A stretch of DNA of 18,000 nucleotides from Micromonosporaceae bacterium (GCA_003543035.1 DPJL01000080.1:1-18000); one strand, 5' to 3'; counted from the stretch's first letter, positions 1-8,336 are shown. Made by a program: numbers and translations. The notes: generated by a model not told the origin, from the sequence alone.

Positions 1-775
1 CCACCCATTCCACCTCGGCCAGATCGACCTCGGCGTCGGCGCACGCTTGCTTGATAGTGAAGTGCTGGCTGGCATTCACCCGCTGGATGGCGAAGGAAAG
101 CCCGAACTGGCGGGTGAACGCCTGCTTGGCGGCTTCGAAGTCGACCGGGATGCGATGCGTGAAGGGCGCCGGGCTGAAAGGTTCGTCGCCGCGGTGCACC
201 CCCTCCAACTCGGAATCGGCATACATGACAATCGAACGCAGCCGGGCGTACCCCGATCGAGTGGACAGGACGATGGCCGTCGCGCCGTCGGCGTAGGGCG
301 TCCCAGGGTCGGTGCTCCACCGGTTGACCCCCGGCAGGCACATCCGGTCGGCCGTGGTCAGCAGCGCGTCGGCCCGGCCCGGCGTCGCGGTGAGGTAGGC
401 GGCCGCGAGGTCGATGGCGGCCATCCCACCACAGGACATCTGCCGGATCTCGATCGCCGAACACGTGTTGCGAACGGTTTGCCGCTGAATGTAGGAGGCC
501 ACGGGCCACAGATCCTGGCCCTGATGGTAGGTATCCGCGTGCAGGATCAGGTCGATGTCGGCGGCCGTCGACCCGGCCCGCTCGAGCGCCGTTTGAGCGG
601 CGACAACGGCCATCTCAGCGGCCGACTCCTCAGGCGAGACTGCCACGGAGACCACGTCGGTGCGACGGACATAACGCGGGTCGCACTCGCCGGAGGCGAT
701 GGCGTCGGCCACCAGGAGCGTCGCCGGTAGCCGGATGCCGTTGCCGCGCAGGAAAATGTCCTTCTCCACTCTCAC
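1..775 (-). CDS. Ketoacyl-ACP synthase III-like protein, C-terminus cut by window edge
   Basis: The minus strand is open from position 775 to the left edge, giving about 258 residues with no stop. The protein begins VRVEKDIFLRGNGIRLPA, which fits the N-terminus of FabH-like condensing or acyl-transferring enzymes. The probable catalytic Cys is residue 115 in QMSCGGMAAIDLA, and a DGATAIVL stretch follows further on. The His and Asn of the expected triad would lie mostly beyond the edge, so activity cannot be judged. Family members in polyketide clusters (DpsC, ZhuH, ChlB3 types) choose a starter unit or transfer an acyl group. Start choice is uncertain: GTG at 775, 769 and 796 are all possible, none has a strong ribosome site, and an in-frame stop lies just upstream. 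I prefer 775 from homologue-like spacing. It is divergent from the acyltransferase gene across 73 bp, so the two probably share a control region. Confidence 0.85.
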   Translation of the reverse strand, partial: MRVEKDIFLRGNGIRLPATLLVADAIASGECDPRYVRRTDVVSVAVSPEESAAEMAVVAAQTALERAGSTAADIDLILHADTYHQGQDLWPVASYIQRQTVRNTCSAIEIRQMSCGGMAAIDLAAAYLTATPGRADALLTTADRMCLPGVNRWSTDPGTPYADGATAIVLSTRSGYARLRSIVMYADSELEGVHRGDEPFSPAPFTHRIPVDFEAAKQAFTRQFGLSFAIQRVNASQHFTIKQACADAEVDLAEVEWV

Positions 776-848
776 GGGTCCATGGTTCGCCTGCACCCTC
801 GAGGAGCGTTCGGGTGGTCCTCAAGGCTTTGACATCAAGGTCTTAGAC

Positions 849-1904
849 ATGTCGACGCCTTACCTTTGGACCAGGACCATCCGTCCCGGCGGACCCCGGC
901 CGGTCGTGCTGCTGCTGCCCGGGCAGGGCTCGCAGTATGCGGGAATGGCAACCGAGCTCTACCGCAACGATTCGGTCTTCACCGCCGCCATGGACGAGGT
1001 GTTCGGCCTGATGGGCCCGGAGGGCGAGGAGATCCGGTTGGATTGGCTCGGCGAGACCGAGCTCATCGACATCGATGACGTGAGGCGCGCGCAGCCATTG
1101 CTCTTCGCGGTCGACTATGCGCTGGCGCAGATGATCCTCAGCTGGGGTGTGGAACCCGTTGCCCTGCTTGGGCATAGCGCCGGCGAGCTGGTGGCCGCCA
1201 CGCTCGCCGGGGTCTTCTCGCTGCCGGATGCCGTGCGCTCCCAGATGGAGCGGGTGCACCAGGCTGTGCTCATCCCGCATGGCGGCATGCTTGCCATCGC
1301 TGCCACCGACGCCCAGGTGCGGCCTTATCTCTTCGGCGATGTCGCGATCGCCGCGGTCAACGCGAGCCGGCAGGTCATGCTGGCGGGCCCGACCGATCAA
1401 CTGCGGTACGTGGAGAGGCGGCTTCGCGAGGACGACTTCGTGGTGGCAGGAGTTCCGGCCACGAGCCCGTTCCATTGCCCGGCGATGGCACCGGCTGCCG
1501 AGGCCTGCCAACAACAGCTGGGTTCGGTGCAGCTCAACGCCCCGCAGACCACGATCTACTCCGGATACACCGGGGACATCCTCACCACCAAGGAAGCGCT
1601 CATGCCCGAATTCTGGGCCTGGCAGGTCGTGGACACCGTCTACTTTGGACCGGCGCTGGAGCAGTTGCTCAGCAACAGCGATGTGCTGATGGTGGAGACC
1701 GGGCCGGGTCAGACGCTGACCGCCTTCGCCCGCCGCCATCGCGCCGTGCGGGCCGGTGCGAGTGACATCATTTCGATGCTGCCGGGCCGCAGACGTGAGA
1801 CGGAAGCCGCTCTCACCACTGCCAACAAGATCTGGGTCGAGGGACATGACCTCGATATCGACCGGCTCAACCCGTTGCTGGGAGTTGCCGCGGCGGCCAC
1901 CTAG
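849..1904 (+). CDS. Free-standing acyltransferase (malonyl-CoA:ACP transacylase fold)
   Basis: The gene encodes 351 residues, a normal length for a single FabD-like acyltransferase. GQGSQYAGM (residues 25-33) forms the oxyanion-side loop. The nucleophile elbow GHSAGE has the catalytic Ser at residue 110, and SPFHCPAM supplies the catalytic His (209). The Phe-His in that last motif is closer to FabD/trans-acting ATs than to the HAFH or YASH motifs of modular PKS domains, so the substrate cannot be read off. Start: ATG 849 has AAGG 8 bp upstream; the frame stays open back to 699, but that extension overlaps the divergent gene and does not look like AT sequence. With the KAS III-like neighbour it most likely loads a starter or extender acyl group onto an ACP outside the window. 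It converges with the sensor kinase gene, leaving only 27 bp and no hairpin between them. Confidence 0.9.
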   Translation: MSTPYLWTRTIRPGGPRPVVLLLPGQGSQYAGMATELYRNDSVFTAAMDEVFGLMGPEGEEIRLDWLGETELIDIDDVRRAQPLLFAVDYALAQMILSWGVEPVALLGHSAGELVAATLAGVFSLPDAVRSQMERVHQAVLIPHGGMLAIAATDAQVRPYLFGDVAIAAVNASRQVMLAGPTDQLRYVERRLREDDFVVAGVPATSPFHCPAMAPAAEACQQQLGSVQLNAPQTTIYSGYTGDILTTKEALMPEFWAWQVVDTVYFGPALEQLLSNSDVLMVETGPGQTLTAFARRHRAVRAGASDIISMLPGRRRETEAALTTANKIWVEGHDLDIDRLNPLLGVAAAAT

Positions 1905-1931
1905 GAAGGCGGTCGCTAAGAAGGCGGTGGG

Positions 1932-3122
1932 CTAGTGCTTCGCGGCGATCGGCTCGGCTTCGGGGCGGCCGGTCGGGATGGTCGCGCGCAAGCGGAAGTT
2001 CCCGTCCCGGTCAGCAACGGTGGTGAGCTTGCCATCCAGGAAGGCCACGCGGTTGGACAGGTTGTGGATCCCGCTGCCACTGTCCAGGGTGGGCTCCTGC
2101 CGCGCGGGCGGGACACCGTCGTTGACGATCTCGATGGTGACCTCAATCGGTGTCTGGCGCAGCGTGATGTCGCACCTCTCGGCTTTGCTGTGGCGCAGGA
2201 TGTTGGTGACGCCCTCACGCAGGACGGTGGCGAGCACGGTGCGGACGCGCGCCGGCAACTCCTGATGATCGAGCTCTATGTGCACCTCGACGTCGGCGGC
2301 GGAGAGCACCGAGCGGGCCGAGGTGGCCTCCTCGTCCAAGGACAGCTCGCGGTATCCACTCGCGACAGACCGCACGTCGGCGAGCGCCTGGCGGGAGATC
2401 TGGAGGATCTGCGAGAGCTCCTCCTCCGCCCGCTCCGGATTCTTTGTCACGAGGCGGTGAGTGAGCTCGCTCTTCAGCGAGATCGCGGAAAGGCTGTAAC
2501 CGAGCAGATCATGCAGATCACGGGCGAACCGCAGCCGCTCGGCGGCGACCGCGAGCTTGGCCATCTCAGTGCGGGCGGCGTGCATCGCGGTGACCACGCT
2601 GGCCAGCCGGGTCAGACCGTAGATCACCAGGCCGGTGATCAATGTGGACACCGTGGCGTAGCCGACCGCGACCGCGAGCGGCTCCTGCGGTGTGGCAAAA
2701 ATGTACTGAAATACCCCGATGCTTGCCGCCACGAGCACCAGAACCGTCCAGCCCCACGCGGGGGAGAGAATCAACATTGCGCTGCCGGCCAGATATCCGG
2801 GTAAGCTGATCCATGATGGTCCATATATGAACATAGGGAGATAGACGAGACAAGCCTGTAAACCAAGCACCGCATAGCCAAGCGAGGACCGCCGTAACCG
2901 AGGTCCATACCTGCCGAGGTGTAACAGCTGAAGCAGGAACAGGCCGAGCATCAACACCACACTGAGCACGGTCTGCGAGAGGGTGAGTCTCTCGTCGTAG
3001 AGGACGTGGAGAAACCCGAGCAGGCAAAAGCCGCCGAAGACGGTTAGGACGATCGTCTTGGCGAGCTTGGGCGCCACCCGGGCCCCCAAGCCATCGCTGC
3101 CTTCCCAAAGTCTGGCGTCCAC
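1932..3122 (-). CDS. Sensor histidine kinase, NarL/DesK-like family
   Basis: The protein has 396 residues. About five or six hydrophobic segments fill residues 20-175 (for example TIVLTVFGGFCLLGFLHVLY), so it is an integral membrane sensor without a large extracellular domain. The dimerisation/phosphoacceptor box ARDLHDLLGYSLSAI has the likely phospho-His at 204. The ATP-binding part shows LREGVTNILRHSKAE (N box) and DSGSGIHNLSNR (G box), which is HisKA_3/HATPase_c order. I chose GTG 3122 because GGAGG lies about 6 bp upstream; the frame extends to 3212, but that extension is Arg-rich and has no ribosome site. It follows the SagB gene on the same strand after 129 bp and may be cotranscribed or have its own promoter there. 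Codon 76 is TTA (2895-2897). No response regulator is adjacent; the likely partner is at 10089-10697. Confidence 0.92.
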   Translation of the reverse strand: MDARLWEGSDGLGARVAPKLAKTIVLTVFGGFCLLGFLHVLYDERLTLSQTVLSVVLMLGLFLLQLLHLGRYGPRLRRSSLGYAVLGLQACLVYLPMFIYGPSWISLPGYLAGSAMLILSPAWGWTVLVLVAASIGVFQYIFATPQEPLAVAVGYATVSTLITGLVIYGLTRLASVVTAMHAARTEMAKLAVAAERLRFARDLHDLLGYSLSAISLKSELTHRLVTKNPERAEEELSQILQISRQALADVRSVASGYRELSLDEEATSARSVLSAADVEVHIELDHQELPARVRTVLATVLREGVTNILRHSKAERCDITLRQTPIEVTIEIVNDGVPPARQEPTLDSGSGIHNLSNRVAFLDGKLTTVADRDGNFRLRATIPTGRPEAEPIAAKH

Positions 3123-3251
3123 TGCGCACCTCCGCCTCAACGCGACCCCCGCCCGACGCGACGTCGGCACTGCGCGGCCGAGTCTCACACATGTGTGTTT
3201 CGTGCCGGCCAAACTGTGTTGAAGGGTCTGCAGCTCCCTGCCCCATCAATT

Positions 3252-4772
3252 TCAATACAGCAGTCTATCCGTCACTGTCAGGTGACGTCGTGCATCGACA
3301 AAACACGATTCCTCAACCGATTGGCTGATGATGGAATCGTCCATCGGTCTAATCCCGAGCGCCAATTCGCCGACGCTGACCTCCGCCGGCCAGTCAATGA
3401 AGAAAGCGTCATTGGCTATCTCACTGTCACCGAAGGCCAGTGCGCAGGGCGCCAAACCCATCGCGGTCGCCACCAGATGCAGCGTCTGCTGGAGGACTCC
3501 GACGTGCTCAAGCACGGTGGAGTAGGCGATCCCACCGTAGGCGCAGGCGAATCTGGCCATCCGCGCCGTCATGGTGATCAGGACAGGCGGGCGTTGCCGG
3601 GAACCGGCCGCGACCATCGCCACGTCCAGTAGCTCGGCCACCTCCGGCTCGGACTTGTTGATCAGCGTGAGTGAATGACCTTGCGGGTCATAGTGATAGA
3701 TGCCCCGGGACAGGCCGGCACACCTGTTCACGGTCACATAGAGATCAAGCTCGTACCGGTTGGCCACGCTCGGATACGGCCGGTCGGTCACCAGGTAACT
3801 GAGATCGTCCTGGCTGATCTCATGGGTGGAGCGGATGCGAGCGGCGCGGAAGAGTAACTCGCCCAGCTGTTTCGTGGTGGGATCACCGGCGGAGAAATCG
3901 CGGATCGCCCGGTTGGCCTCGATGACCTCGGTGAACGGCGGGTCGATGATCGCCAATTCCTCGAGAGTGGGCCGGTAGAGGGGAAAGCGGGGGCCGTCGG
4001 GCAGAGGTTTGACGGCCGGTGCGACCTGGACCCGGCGCAGGTCCGAAGGCATGGCGCCCAACGGGTTGTCGTGCCGCCCGATCCGGCTGCGACTGTGAAA
4101 GAGCAGCTCGTGATGCGTCCACGTGGCCAGCAGCGGATCGTTGTCCTCGGCGAATCGGGCGCTGGCCGGTGAGTCCCCGATTCCTATGAGTACCATGCCG
4201 GCCGCCGCCAGATACGTGACGATCTCTCGGATCAAGGCGACGTCCGCGTTAACCGAAGCGGCAAGATCGGGGATCACAGTGGCCTTGCTGAGCAGCGTCA
4301 CCACCTGAGCGGCGATGGGGCGGTGGAGCACCACGCGATGCCGTGCCAACGGCGACTCCAGCACGAGCTCACCTTCGCTGGCGCGCATGGCGGCGAATTT
4401 GGACAGTCGCAACGGCCGATGTCGCTCGATCTTGGGAAGGTTGAATCGGGCCCGGCGCGCGATCGGCACCGCGGACAGCAGTGGCCCGACCGAGTCCTGG
4501 TGCCCGAGCGAATGCACCACGCATCCGTTCAGGAGGTCAAGCACGCGTTCGACCCGTCTGCGCTCGGCCTGGTCGCGCGGCAGGACGTTCTCCAGGCGCA
4601 CCGGGCCGAGGCTCATGCGCTCGAGTGACTCACGCACGGCCGCACTCGGCTCGGTGATCGTGGTGTCACCCCAGTAAGTCGTGAGCAGGATGTAGTCGTC
4701 GCCCCCGTCAACTTCCACCATCACGTCTTCACGGAGCGAGCAAAGTCGATAGCTGGCGGTTTCGGTTCTCAC
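3252..4772 (-). CDS. SagB-type FMN-dependent azoline dehydrogenase
   Basis: The protein has 506 residues. The C-terminal part, from about residue 280, is a SagB/ThcOx nitroreductase-fold domain: PPFTEVIEANRAIRDFS carries the Arg-x-Arg-type FMN phosphate contacts, then LGELLFRAARI, ANRYELDLYV, GIYHYDPQGHSL and HVGVLQQTLHLVATAMGLAP follow in the usual order. The N-terminal half lacks obvious catalytic motifs and resembles the winged-helix-like extension of actinobacterial SagB proteins. In azole RiPP pathways this enzyme oxidises thiazolines and oxazolines to azoles with FMN. I chose GTG 4772, preceded by CAGGAG at 6 bp, rather than the in-frame TTG at 4799 that would overlap the ycaO-like gene. 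The gap to that gene is 19 bp, so the two are cotranscribed. Codon 306 is TTA (3855-3857), one of few such codons here. Confidence 0.92.
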   Translation of the reverse strand: MRTETASYRLCSLREDVMVEVDGGDDYILLTTYWGDTTITEPSAAVRESLERMSLGPVRLENVLPRDQAERRRVERVLDLLNGCVVHSLGHQDSVGPLLSAVPIARRARFNLPKIERHRPLRLSKFAAMRASEGELVLESPLARHRVVLHRPIAAQVVTLLSKATVIPDLAASVNADVALIREIVTYLAAAGMVLIGIGDSPASARFAEDNDPLLATWTHHELLFHSRSRIGRHDNPLGAMPSDLRRVQVAPAVKPLPDGPRFPLYRPTLEELAIIDPPFTEVIEANRAIRDFSAGDPTTKQLGELLFRAARIRSTHEISQDDLSYLVTDRPYPSVANRYELDLYVTVNRCAGLSRGIYHYDPQGHSLTLINKSEPEVAELLDVAMVAAGSRQRPPVLITMTARMARFACAYGGIAYSTVLEHVGVLQQTLHLVATAMGLAPCALAFGDSEIANDAFFIDWPAEVSVGELALGIRPMDDSIISQSVEESCFVDARRHLTVTDRLLY

Positions 4773-4791
4773 AACAATCTCCTGGGACGGA

Positions 4792-7083
4792 CTACACAAA
4801 TAGGGGCAATGGATTCAGGTTCTCATATCGGGTCGGACTAGGCACCCGACCGAGTCGCGCGGGGACGTCATAGAGCCGCCCCGGGGCGAACCGGGCCCAG
4901 AAGTGCCGCATCCCCGGCACGATCACCTTCACCACGGGCAGGCCGATGTCCGGCCGGGTCTGATCCAGCACGAGCAACTCCAGGCCGAGGGAGCGCAGTC
5001 CGGAGTGGATGATCTCGACGTCCTCGCGCAGATCTTGAGACGGGCCGATCTGATAGTCGGCCGGGGTTCGGGGGCGGGCGCTTGGATCTGGTACCAGATA
5101 AGGCTGGTTCTGGATTGTCGCGTGCCGCCACCAATCCAGCGCATCGGGATCGGTGCTCTGGTATTCGTCGATCACCGCGGGCATCAGCTGGTTCATCTCG
5201 GTCAACGCCCGGCGCAGCGCGATGTGCGGGTCGAGATGCGCACCGAAGCCGAGCATGATGTCCTCGGCCGGCTGGTCCACGCGGCGGGAGAGGGCCACGA
5301 TCGTTGGTACGCCAAGGTCCGCGGTCACATCAAGCGCCCACACCTCGCGGCGCAATCCTTGGTATACCTCAACCAGATCGTTGATCCATGAGTCGTGAAA
5401 GGACGATAGGTCGATGCCGGGCTGACGCGTGCGGTTGTACCACCAGAGGGCAACCGCATCGCGCTCGACCACCTCCAGCAACCCTTGCAGCACAGCATCT
5501 TCGATGCTCGTGCCGGCCGCATTGCCGTTGGAGTCGGCGCGCAGGCTCAACGGGCCGGGCTCGCGAGGAGCTCCAAAGTAGAGCAGGCTTGTGGGCAGCA
5601 GCCGGTGCCGTTGCTGGGTCAGCGACCAGACCGGAGTCCAATCCAGCTCGGCATGGTTGTCGAAGGGCTCACACACAAACTGGAACAGGCCGTGCTCTTT
5701 GTTCCACCGATCACGTTGCTGGATCTGGGTTTCGTGGAAGAGCTGACACGCGTCGGGGTGGATCGCCTGCTCGCCAAGGGAAGCGAAGCTGCCCCGGACG
5801 ACTTCCTCATCACCCTGATAGGTGGCGCAATAACGCTCGAGCGCCTCGCACAGCGCGCTTGTCTTGGCGTGCAACGGGGTGGTGCCCTTGCCGCCGTTCT
5901 GTTGGCGCACCGTGTTTCGCAGACTCTCCACGCATCCGGCGGTGCGAGCCAGCATCGGGCCGGATTGGAAAACGTTGAGGAAGGCCGGGCCTCGCCGGTC
6001 TCGCCGGATCTCTTTGATAACACCGGAAACCGGGCTGATCAGATGCCGGTACCGGTCGAGGATCTGCTCCGGCGGGATGGCTCGATGGCCGCCGCCGCTC
6101 ACGGATGCCTTGGGGCGTGAGGAAAGCAGCACCGGCCGGCGGGCTTGCGCCTGCACCAGCACCGGGTCACCACAGGCCCGGCACTGCGGGCGCTTGCGCA
6201 CCTCGTGCCGTTGGCCCTGCAGGTCGATGCTGTCGAAGGTCCAAACGCTACGCTGGCCCGGATACCGATGCCCGGCAAGCCATTTGGCCGTCTCCAGCGC
6301 GATCAGATTGAGCGCCGCGGCAGCCAGCGCCGGGATGGTGGCCGCGGGACGTGGGACGGGCCTGCGCCGGCCGAGCATCGTCTGCACATGCGCTTCGGCC
6401 GGGCGGTGTCCCCACAACCGGTGCGCAAGACAGTGCCAGCAAGGGCTTTCGTTTTCTCCCTGGCCCTGGCCGGGCTCGAAGATCGGGCCGATCCACAACC
6501 GTTGACCGACCGGTCTTGCGAGCAGCCAGGGCCTTCCCGCCAGCCGATGTGCGGTGTCCACCTCGGCAAGCTCGGGGGAGAGATAGTCGTCGCAGAGCAC
6601 AACGGAAAAGCCCGGCAGGTCAGCTTCCTTGCCCACCACGAGTCCGGCCGACTCGAGGGCGGAAAAGGCTGCCGAGGCGTCAATGTCGCCGGCAGTGATC
6701 AGCGCTACCGGAGCCGACGTCGCCCTTGCGGCGGCAGCCGGTTCAAGCCCGGTTGCCTCCCAATAGGTGTACGCCTGCTCATCACTGACCGCTGCCGGAG
6801 ACCGGCTCACCACAAGGCCCGCATCGGCCAGCCTGTCGATGAGCCCACACACCTGTTCTCGGGACATGCCAAGGGATCCGGATTCCCGTGCCATGTCATT
6901 CAACAGTGTTTCCAAGTCCCGGGTTCCATCCAGCAGGGGAGCAACGGCTTCGATGCGCCCACCCTCCAGCGCGGTCACTCCGCGTTCGGAGAACAGGTAG
7001 ACGGCGTCGCCGACCACTATCTCCGTGCGTAGATGCCGCTTGAAGCCGATCACCTGTGTGCTGGACTGACCCGGATTTCTCAT
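4792..7083 (-). CDS. Fused leader-binding/E1-like and YcaO azoline cyclodehydratase
   Basis: A single 763-residue protein joins two proteins that are separate in many pathways. Residues 15-95 (RHLRTEIVVGDAVYLFSERG and on) match the leader-binding winged-helix (RRE) start of cyclodehydratase C proteins. Residues 120-310 are the E1-like part, with four probable zinc ligands: Cys215 and Cys218 in PCWHC, Cys301 and Cys304 in CRAC. From about residue 335 comes a YcaO domain with ATP-site motifs SALCEALERY (409-418), NGNAAGTSIEDA (519-530) and VVERDA (538-543). The C-terminus is NPLPLFV, the proline-containing end usual for azoline-forming YcaO enzymes. The expected reaction is ATP-dependent cyclodehydration of Cys, Ser or Thr in a peptide. 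The ATG at 7083 overlaps the stop of the upstream small gene (ATGA), so translation is coupled. I found no TTA codon and no frame damage. Confidence 0.95.
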   Translation of the reverse strand: MRNPGQSSTQVIGFKRHLRTEIVVGDAVYLFSERGVTALEGGRIEAVAPLLDGTRDLETLLNDMARESGSLGMSREQVCGLIDRLADAGLVVSRSPAAVSDEQAYTYWEATGLEPAAAARATSAPVALITAGDIDASAAFSALESAGLVVGKEADLPGFSVVLCDDYLSPELAEVDTAHRLAGRPWLLARPVGQRLWIGPIFEPGQGQGENESPCWHCLAHRLWGHRPAEAHVQTMLGRRRPVPRPAATIPALAAAALNLIALETAKWLAGHRYPGQRSVWTFDSIDLQGQRHEVRKRPQCRACGDPVLVQAQARRPVLLSSRPKASVSGGGHRAIPPEQILDRYRHLISPVSGVIKEIRRDRRGPAFLNVFQSGPMLARTAGCVESLRNTVRQQNGGKGTTPLHAKTSALCEALERYCATYQGDEEVVRGSFASLGEQAIHPDACQLFHETQIQQRDRWNKEHGLFQFVCEPFDNHAELDWTPVWSLTQQRHRLLPTSLLYFGAPREPGPLSLRADSNGNAAGTSIEDAVLQGLLEVVERDAVALWWYNRTRQPGIDLSSFHDSWINDLVEVYQGLRREVWALDVTADLGVPTIVALSRRVDQPAEDIMLGFGAHLDPHIALRRALTEMNQLMPAVIDEYQSTDPDALDWWRHATIQNQPYLVPDPSARPRTPADYQIGPSQDLREDVEIIHSGLRSLGLELLVLDQTRPDIGLPVVKVIVPGMRHFWARFAPGRLYDVPARLGRVPSPTRYENLNPLPLFV

Positions 7084-7268
7084 GATGCTGTCTGCCTCCG
7101 CGGAGTCACGTCAACGGCACACCAAGGGCCGCAGGGCTGAGCCAGAGCATCGGACAGGGTCCAGCGGTCGAACTCGTCGATTACCAGGTCGGTGGCCGGA
7201 CTTCTGGCGTCCCAGTCGTCGGCCGTCAGCTGAAGAGGGGTCGGTCTTTCGATTGCCGGTGCGTACAT
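7080..7268 (-). CDS. Putative azole RiPP precursor peptide, 62 residues
   Basis: This small gene starts at ATG 7268 behind GGGAG (7 bp) and stops at 7080-7082, inside the start of the YcaO gene. Position, length and coupling are those expected of the substrate of that enzyme. Residues 1-44 are acidic and leader-like, and DEFDRWTLSDALA (31-43) resembles the amphipathic stretch bound by RRE domains. The C-terminal end is PCGPWCAVDVTPRRQTAS (45-62), with Cys46, Cys50, Thr55, Thr60 and Ser62 as possible ring sites. An AxA-like point (ALA, 41-43) could be a leader cleavage site, but no peptidase is in the window. I do not recognise the family. The core is atypical: only two Cys, and none of the dense Cys/Ser/Thr runs of thiopeptides or plantazolicin. 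The frame is open to an ATG at 7355, but that extension lacks a good ribosome site. Confidence 0.72.
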   Translation of the reverse strand: MYAPAIERPTPLQLTADDWDARSPATDLVIDEFDRWTLSDALAQPCGPWCAVDVTPRRQTAS

Positions 7269-7508
7269 GAGAACACTCCCATGATCGATTGTTGGCATGG
7301 AACCGATCGGTAGTGATTGGAGTTTCTGATGCCGATCAGGTCTCCGCCAGTGCATGAGTCACGAGACGCATATGTGTTTTTCATAGTCCGCACGCCGCGT
7401 TCTTCACATTGCATCGATGGCCTGCGCACTGCCGTTGACCCGGCCTTATCCGCAAGCATGTACGCAGCATCACCCTAACCAGCGTCGGCCGCAGTAAGGA
7501 GGTCTAAC
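7269..7508. promoter_or_regulatory. Divergent promoter region between peptide operon and SARP gene
   Basis: These 240 bp hold no convincing gene and must carry the promoters for both directions. For the plus-strand SARP gene, TTGACC at 7435-7440 could be a -35 element, with ATGTAC after 17 bp as a weak -10. GATCG occurs three times (7283, 7305, 7334) at spacings of 22 and 29 bp, which does not match a regular SARP heptad array. The SARP ribosome site AAGGAGG is at 7496-7502. No confident -10/-35 pair is visible for the minus strand. Confidence 0.5.
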
Positions 7509-8321
7509 GTGGACATAAAGGTCCTTGGGCCGCTGGAGGCATATCAGAACGGCAGGTCTATCGCGCCTAGCGCGGCCAAGCCACGCCAGATCTTAGCCTT
7601 ACTGGCGCTACAGGTCGGCCAGGTGGTGACAGTTCCCACGCTGATCGAAGAACTGTGGGGGATGAACCCACCGCGAAGCGCGTTAACCACCCTGCAGACC
7701 TACATCATGCAGTTACGGCGGCGCATTGAGGCAGCGCTCGCCACGACGAGTACCGGTGGCGCAAAGGAAGTGCTTGTCACCCGGTACGGCGGCTACATGC
7801 TCGAGCTCACCCCGGAAGACGTCGACGTCCAGCGCTACGAGAGGCTTGCCGCCGGTGGGACACGGGCTCTCGAGCAGGGCGATAACGAGGCGGGCTCGCG
7901 ACTGTTGCGCGCCGCCTTGGAAATGTGGCGGGGACAGGCTTTGGTGGACGTCCAAATTGGACTTCGCCTCGGCATCGAAGTCACCCGGCTCGAAGAGAGC
8001 CGGCTGGCGGTGCTCGAGTCGCGCATCGAAGCCGATCTGCGTCTCGGGCGCCACAACACCTTGCTGAGCGAGCTGGCCGTGCTCGCGGCCAGATACCCCA
8101 TCCACGAAAACCTTTGCGCGCAGTACATGATCGCGCTCTACCGGTCCGGCCGGCAGTGGCGGGCCCTGGAAATCTTCAAGTCACTACGCCAGACGCTCGT
8201 GGACGAGCTGGGCGTCGAACCCTCGGCCCGGCTGCAGCATTTGCAGCGCGCCATCCTCAACTCCGACCCCGCCCTCGACGAGTCAATGCTGTTGACCCAG
8301 GGGCATCTCGTCACCTCCTAA
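7509..8321 (+). CDS. SARP-family (BTAD) pathway-specific transcriptional activator
   Basis: The protein has 270 residues, the usual size of a short SARP without the ATPase domain of AfsR. Residues 1-95 are an OmpR-like winged-helix DNA-binding domain (MDIKVLGPLEAY, AKPRQILALLAL, LIEELWGMNPPRSALTTLQTYI). Residues 100-250 are a bacterial transcriptional activation domain, ending DELGVEPSARLQHLQRAIL. The GTG start at 7509 has AAGGAGG 6 bp upstream. SARPs bind direct repeats near -35 and recruit RNA polymerase to cluster promoters. Its position facing the peptide operon makes that operon the obvious target, though the polyketide genes may be included. Codons 29, 31, 59 and 69 are all TTA, so translation would depend on the rare leucyl tRNA (bldA) if the host uses that system. 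A strong hairpin follows its stop. Confidence 0.95.
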   Translation: MDIKVLGPLEAYQNGRSIAPSAAKPRQILALLALQVGQVVTVPTLIEELWGMNPPRSALTTLQTYIMQLRRRIEAALATTSTGGAKEVLVTRYGGYMLELTPEDVDVQRYERLAAGGTRALEQGDNEAGSRLLRAALEMWRGQALVDVQIGLRLGIEVTRLEESRLAVLESRIEADLRLGRHNTLLSELAVLAARYPIHENLCAQYMIALYRSGRQWRALEIFKSLRQTLVDELGVEPSARLQHLQRAILNSDPALDESMLLTQGHLVTS

Positions 8322-8336
8322 ACCCCATCTGACTCA

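Noticed and set aside
843..1847. Minus-strand 334-residue frame opposite the acyltransferase
   Set aside because: The plus strand encodes clear GHSAGE and GQGSQ motifs; the opposite frame has no recognisable domain.
1905..1931. GAAGGCGGT direct repeat between the acyltransferase and kinase genes
   Set aside because: Two nine-base copies in a 27-bp gap overlap codon-like sequence and show no further structure; chance is sufficient.
7215..7233. Antisense or thioredoxin-like reading of the small peptide (CGPWC resembles WCGPC reversed)
   Set aside because: A 62-residue acidic peptide has no thioredoxin fold, the motif order is wrong, and the coupling to the YcaO gene fits a substrate better.
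7283..7338. Three GATCG repeats as an SARP-binding array
   Set aside because: Spacings of 22 and 29 bp do not keep the regular helical phase expected of SARP heptad repeats, and five-base matches are weak.
7080..7355. A 91-residue version of the precursor starting at ATG 7355
   Set aside because: The added 29 residues have no good ribosome site and run through the likely promoter, while ATG 7268 has GGGAG at the right distance.
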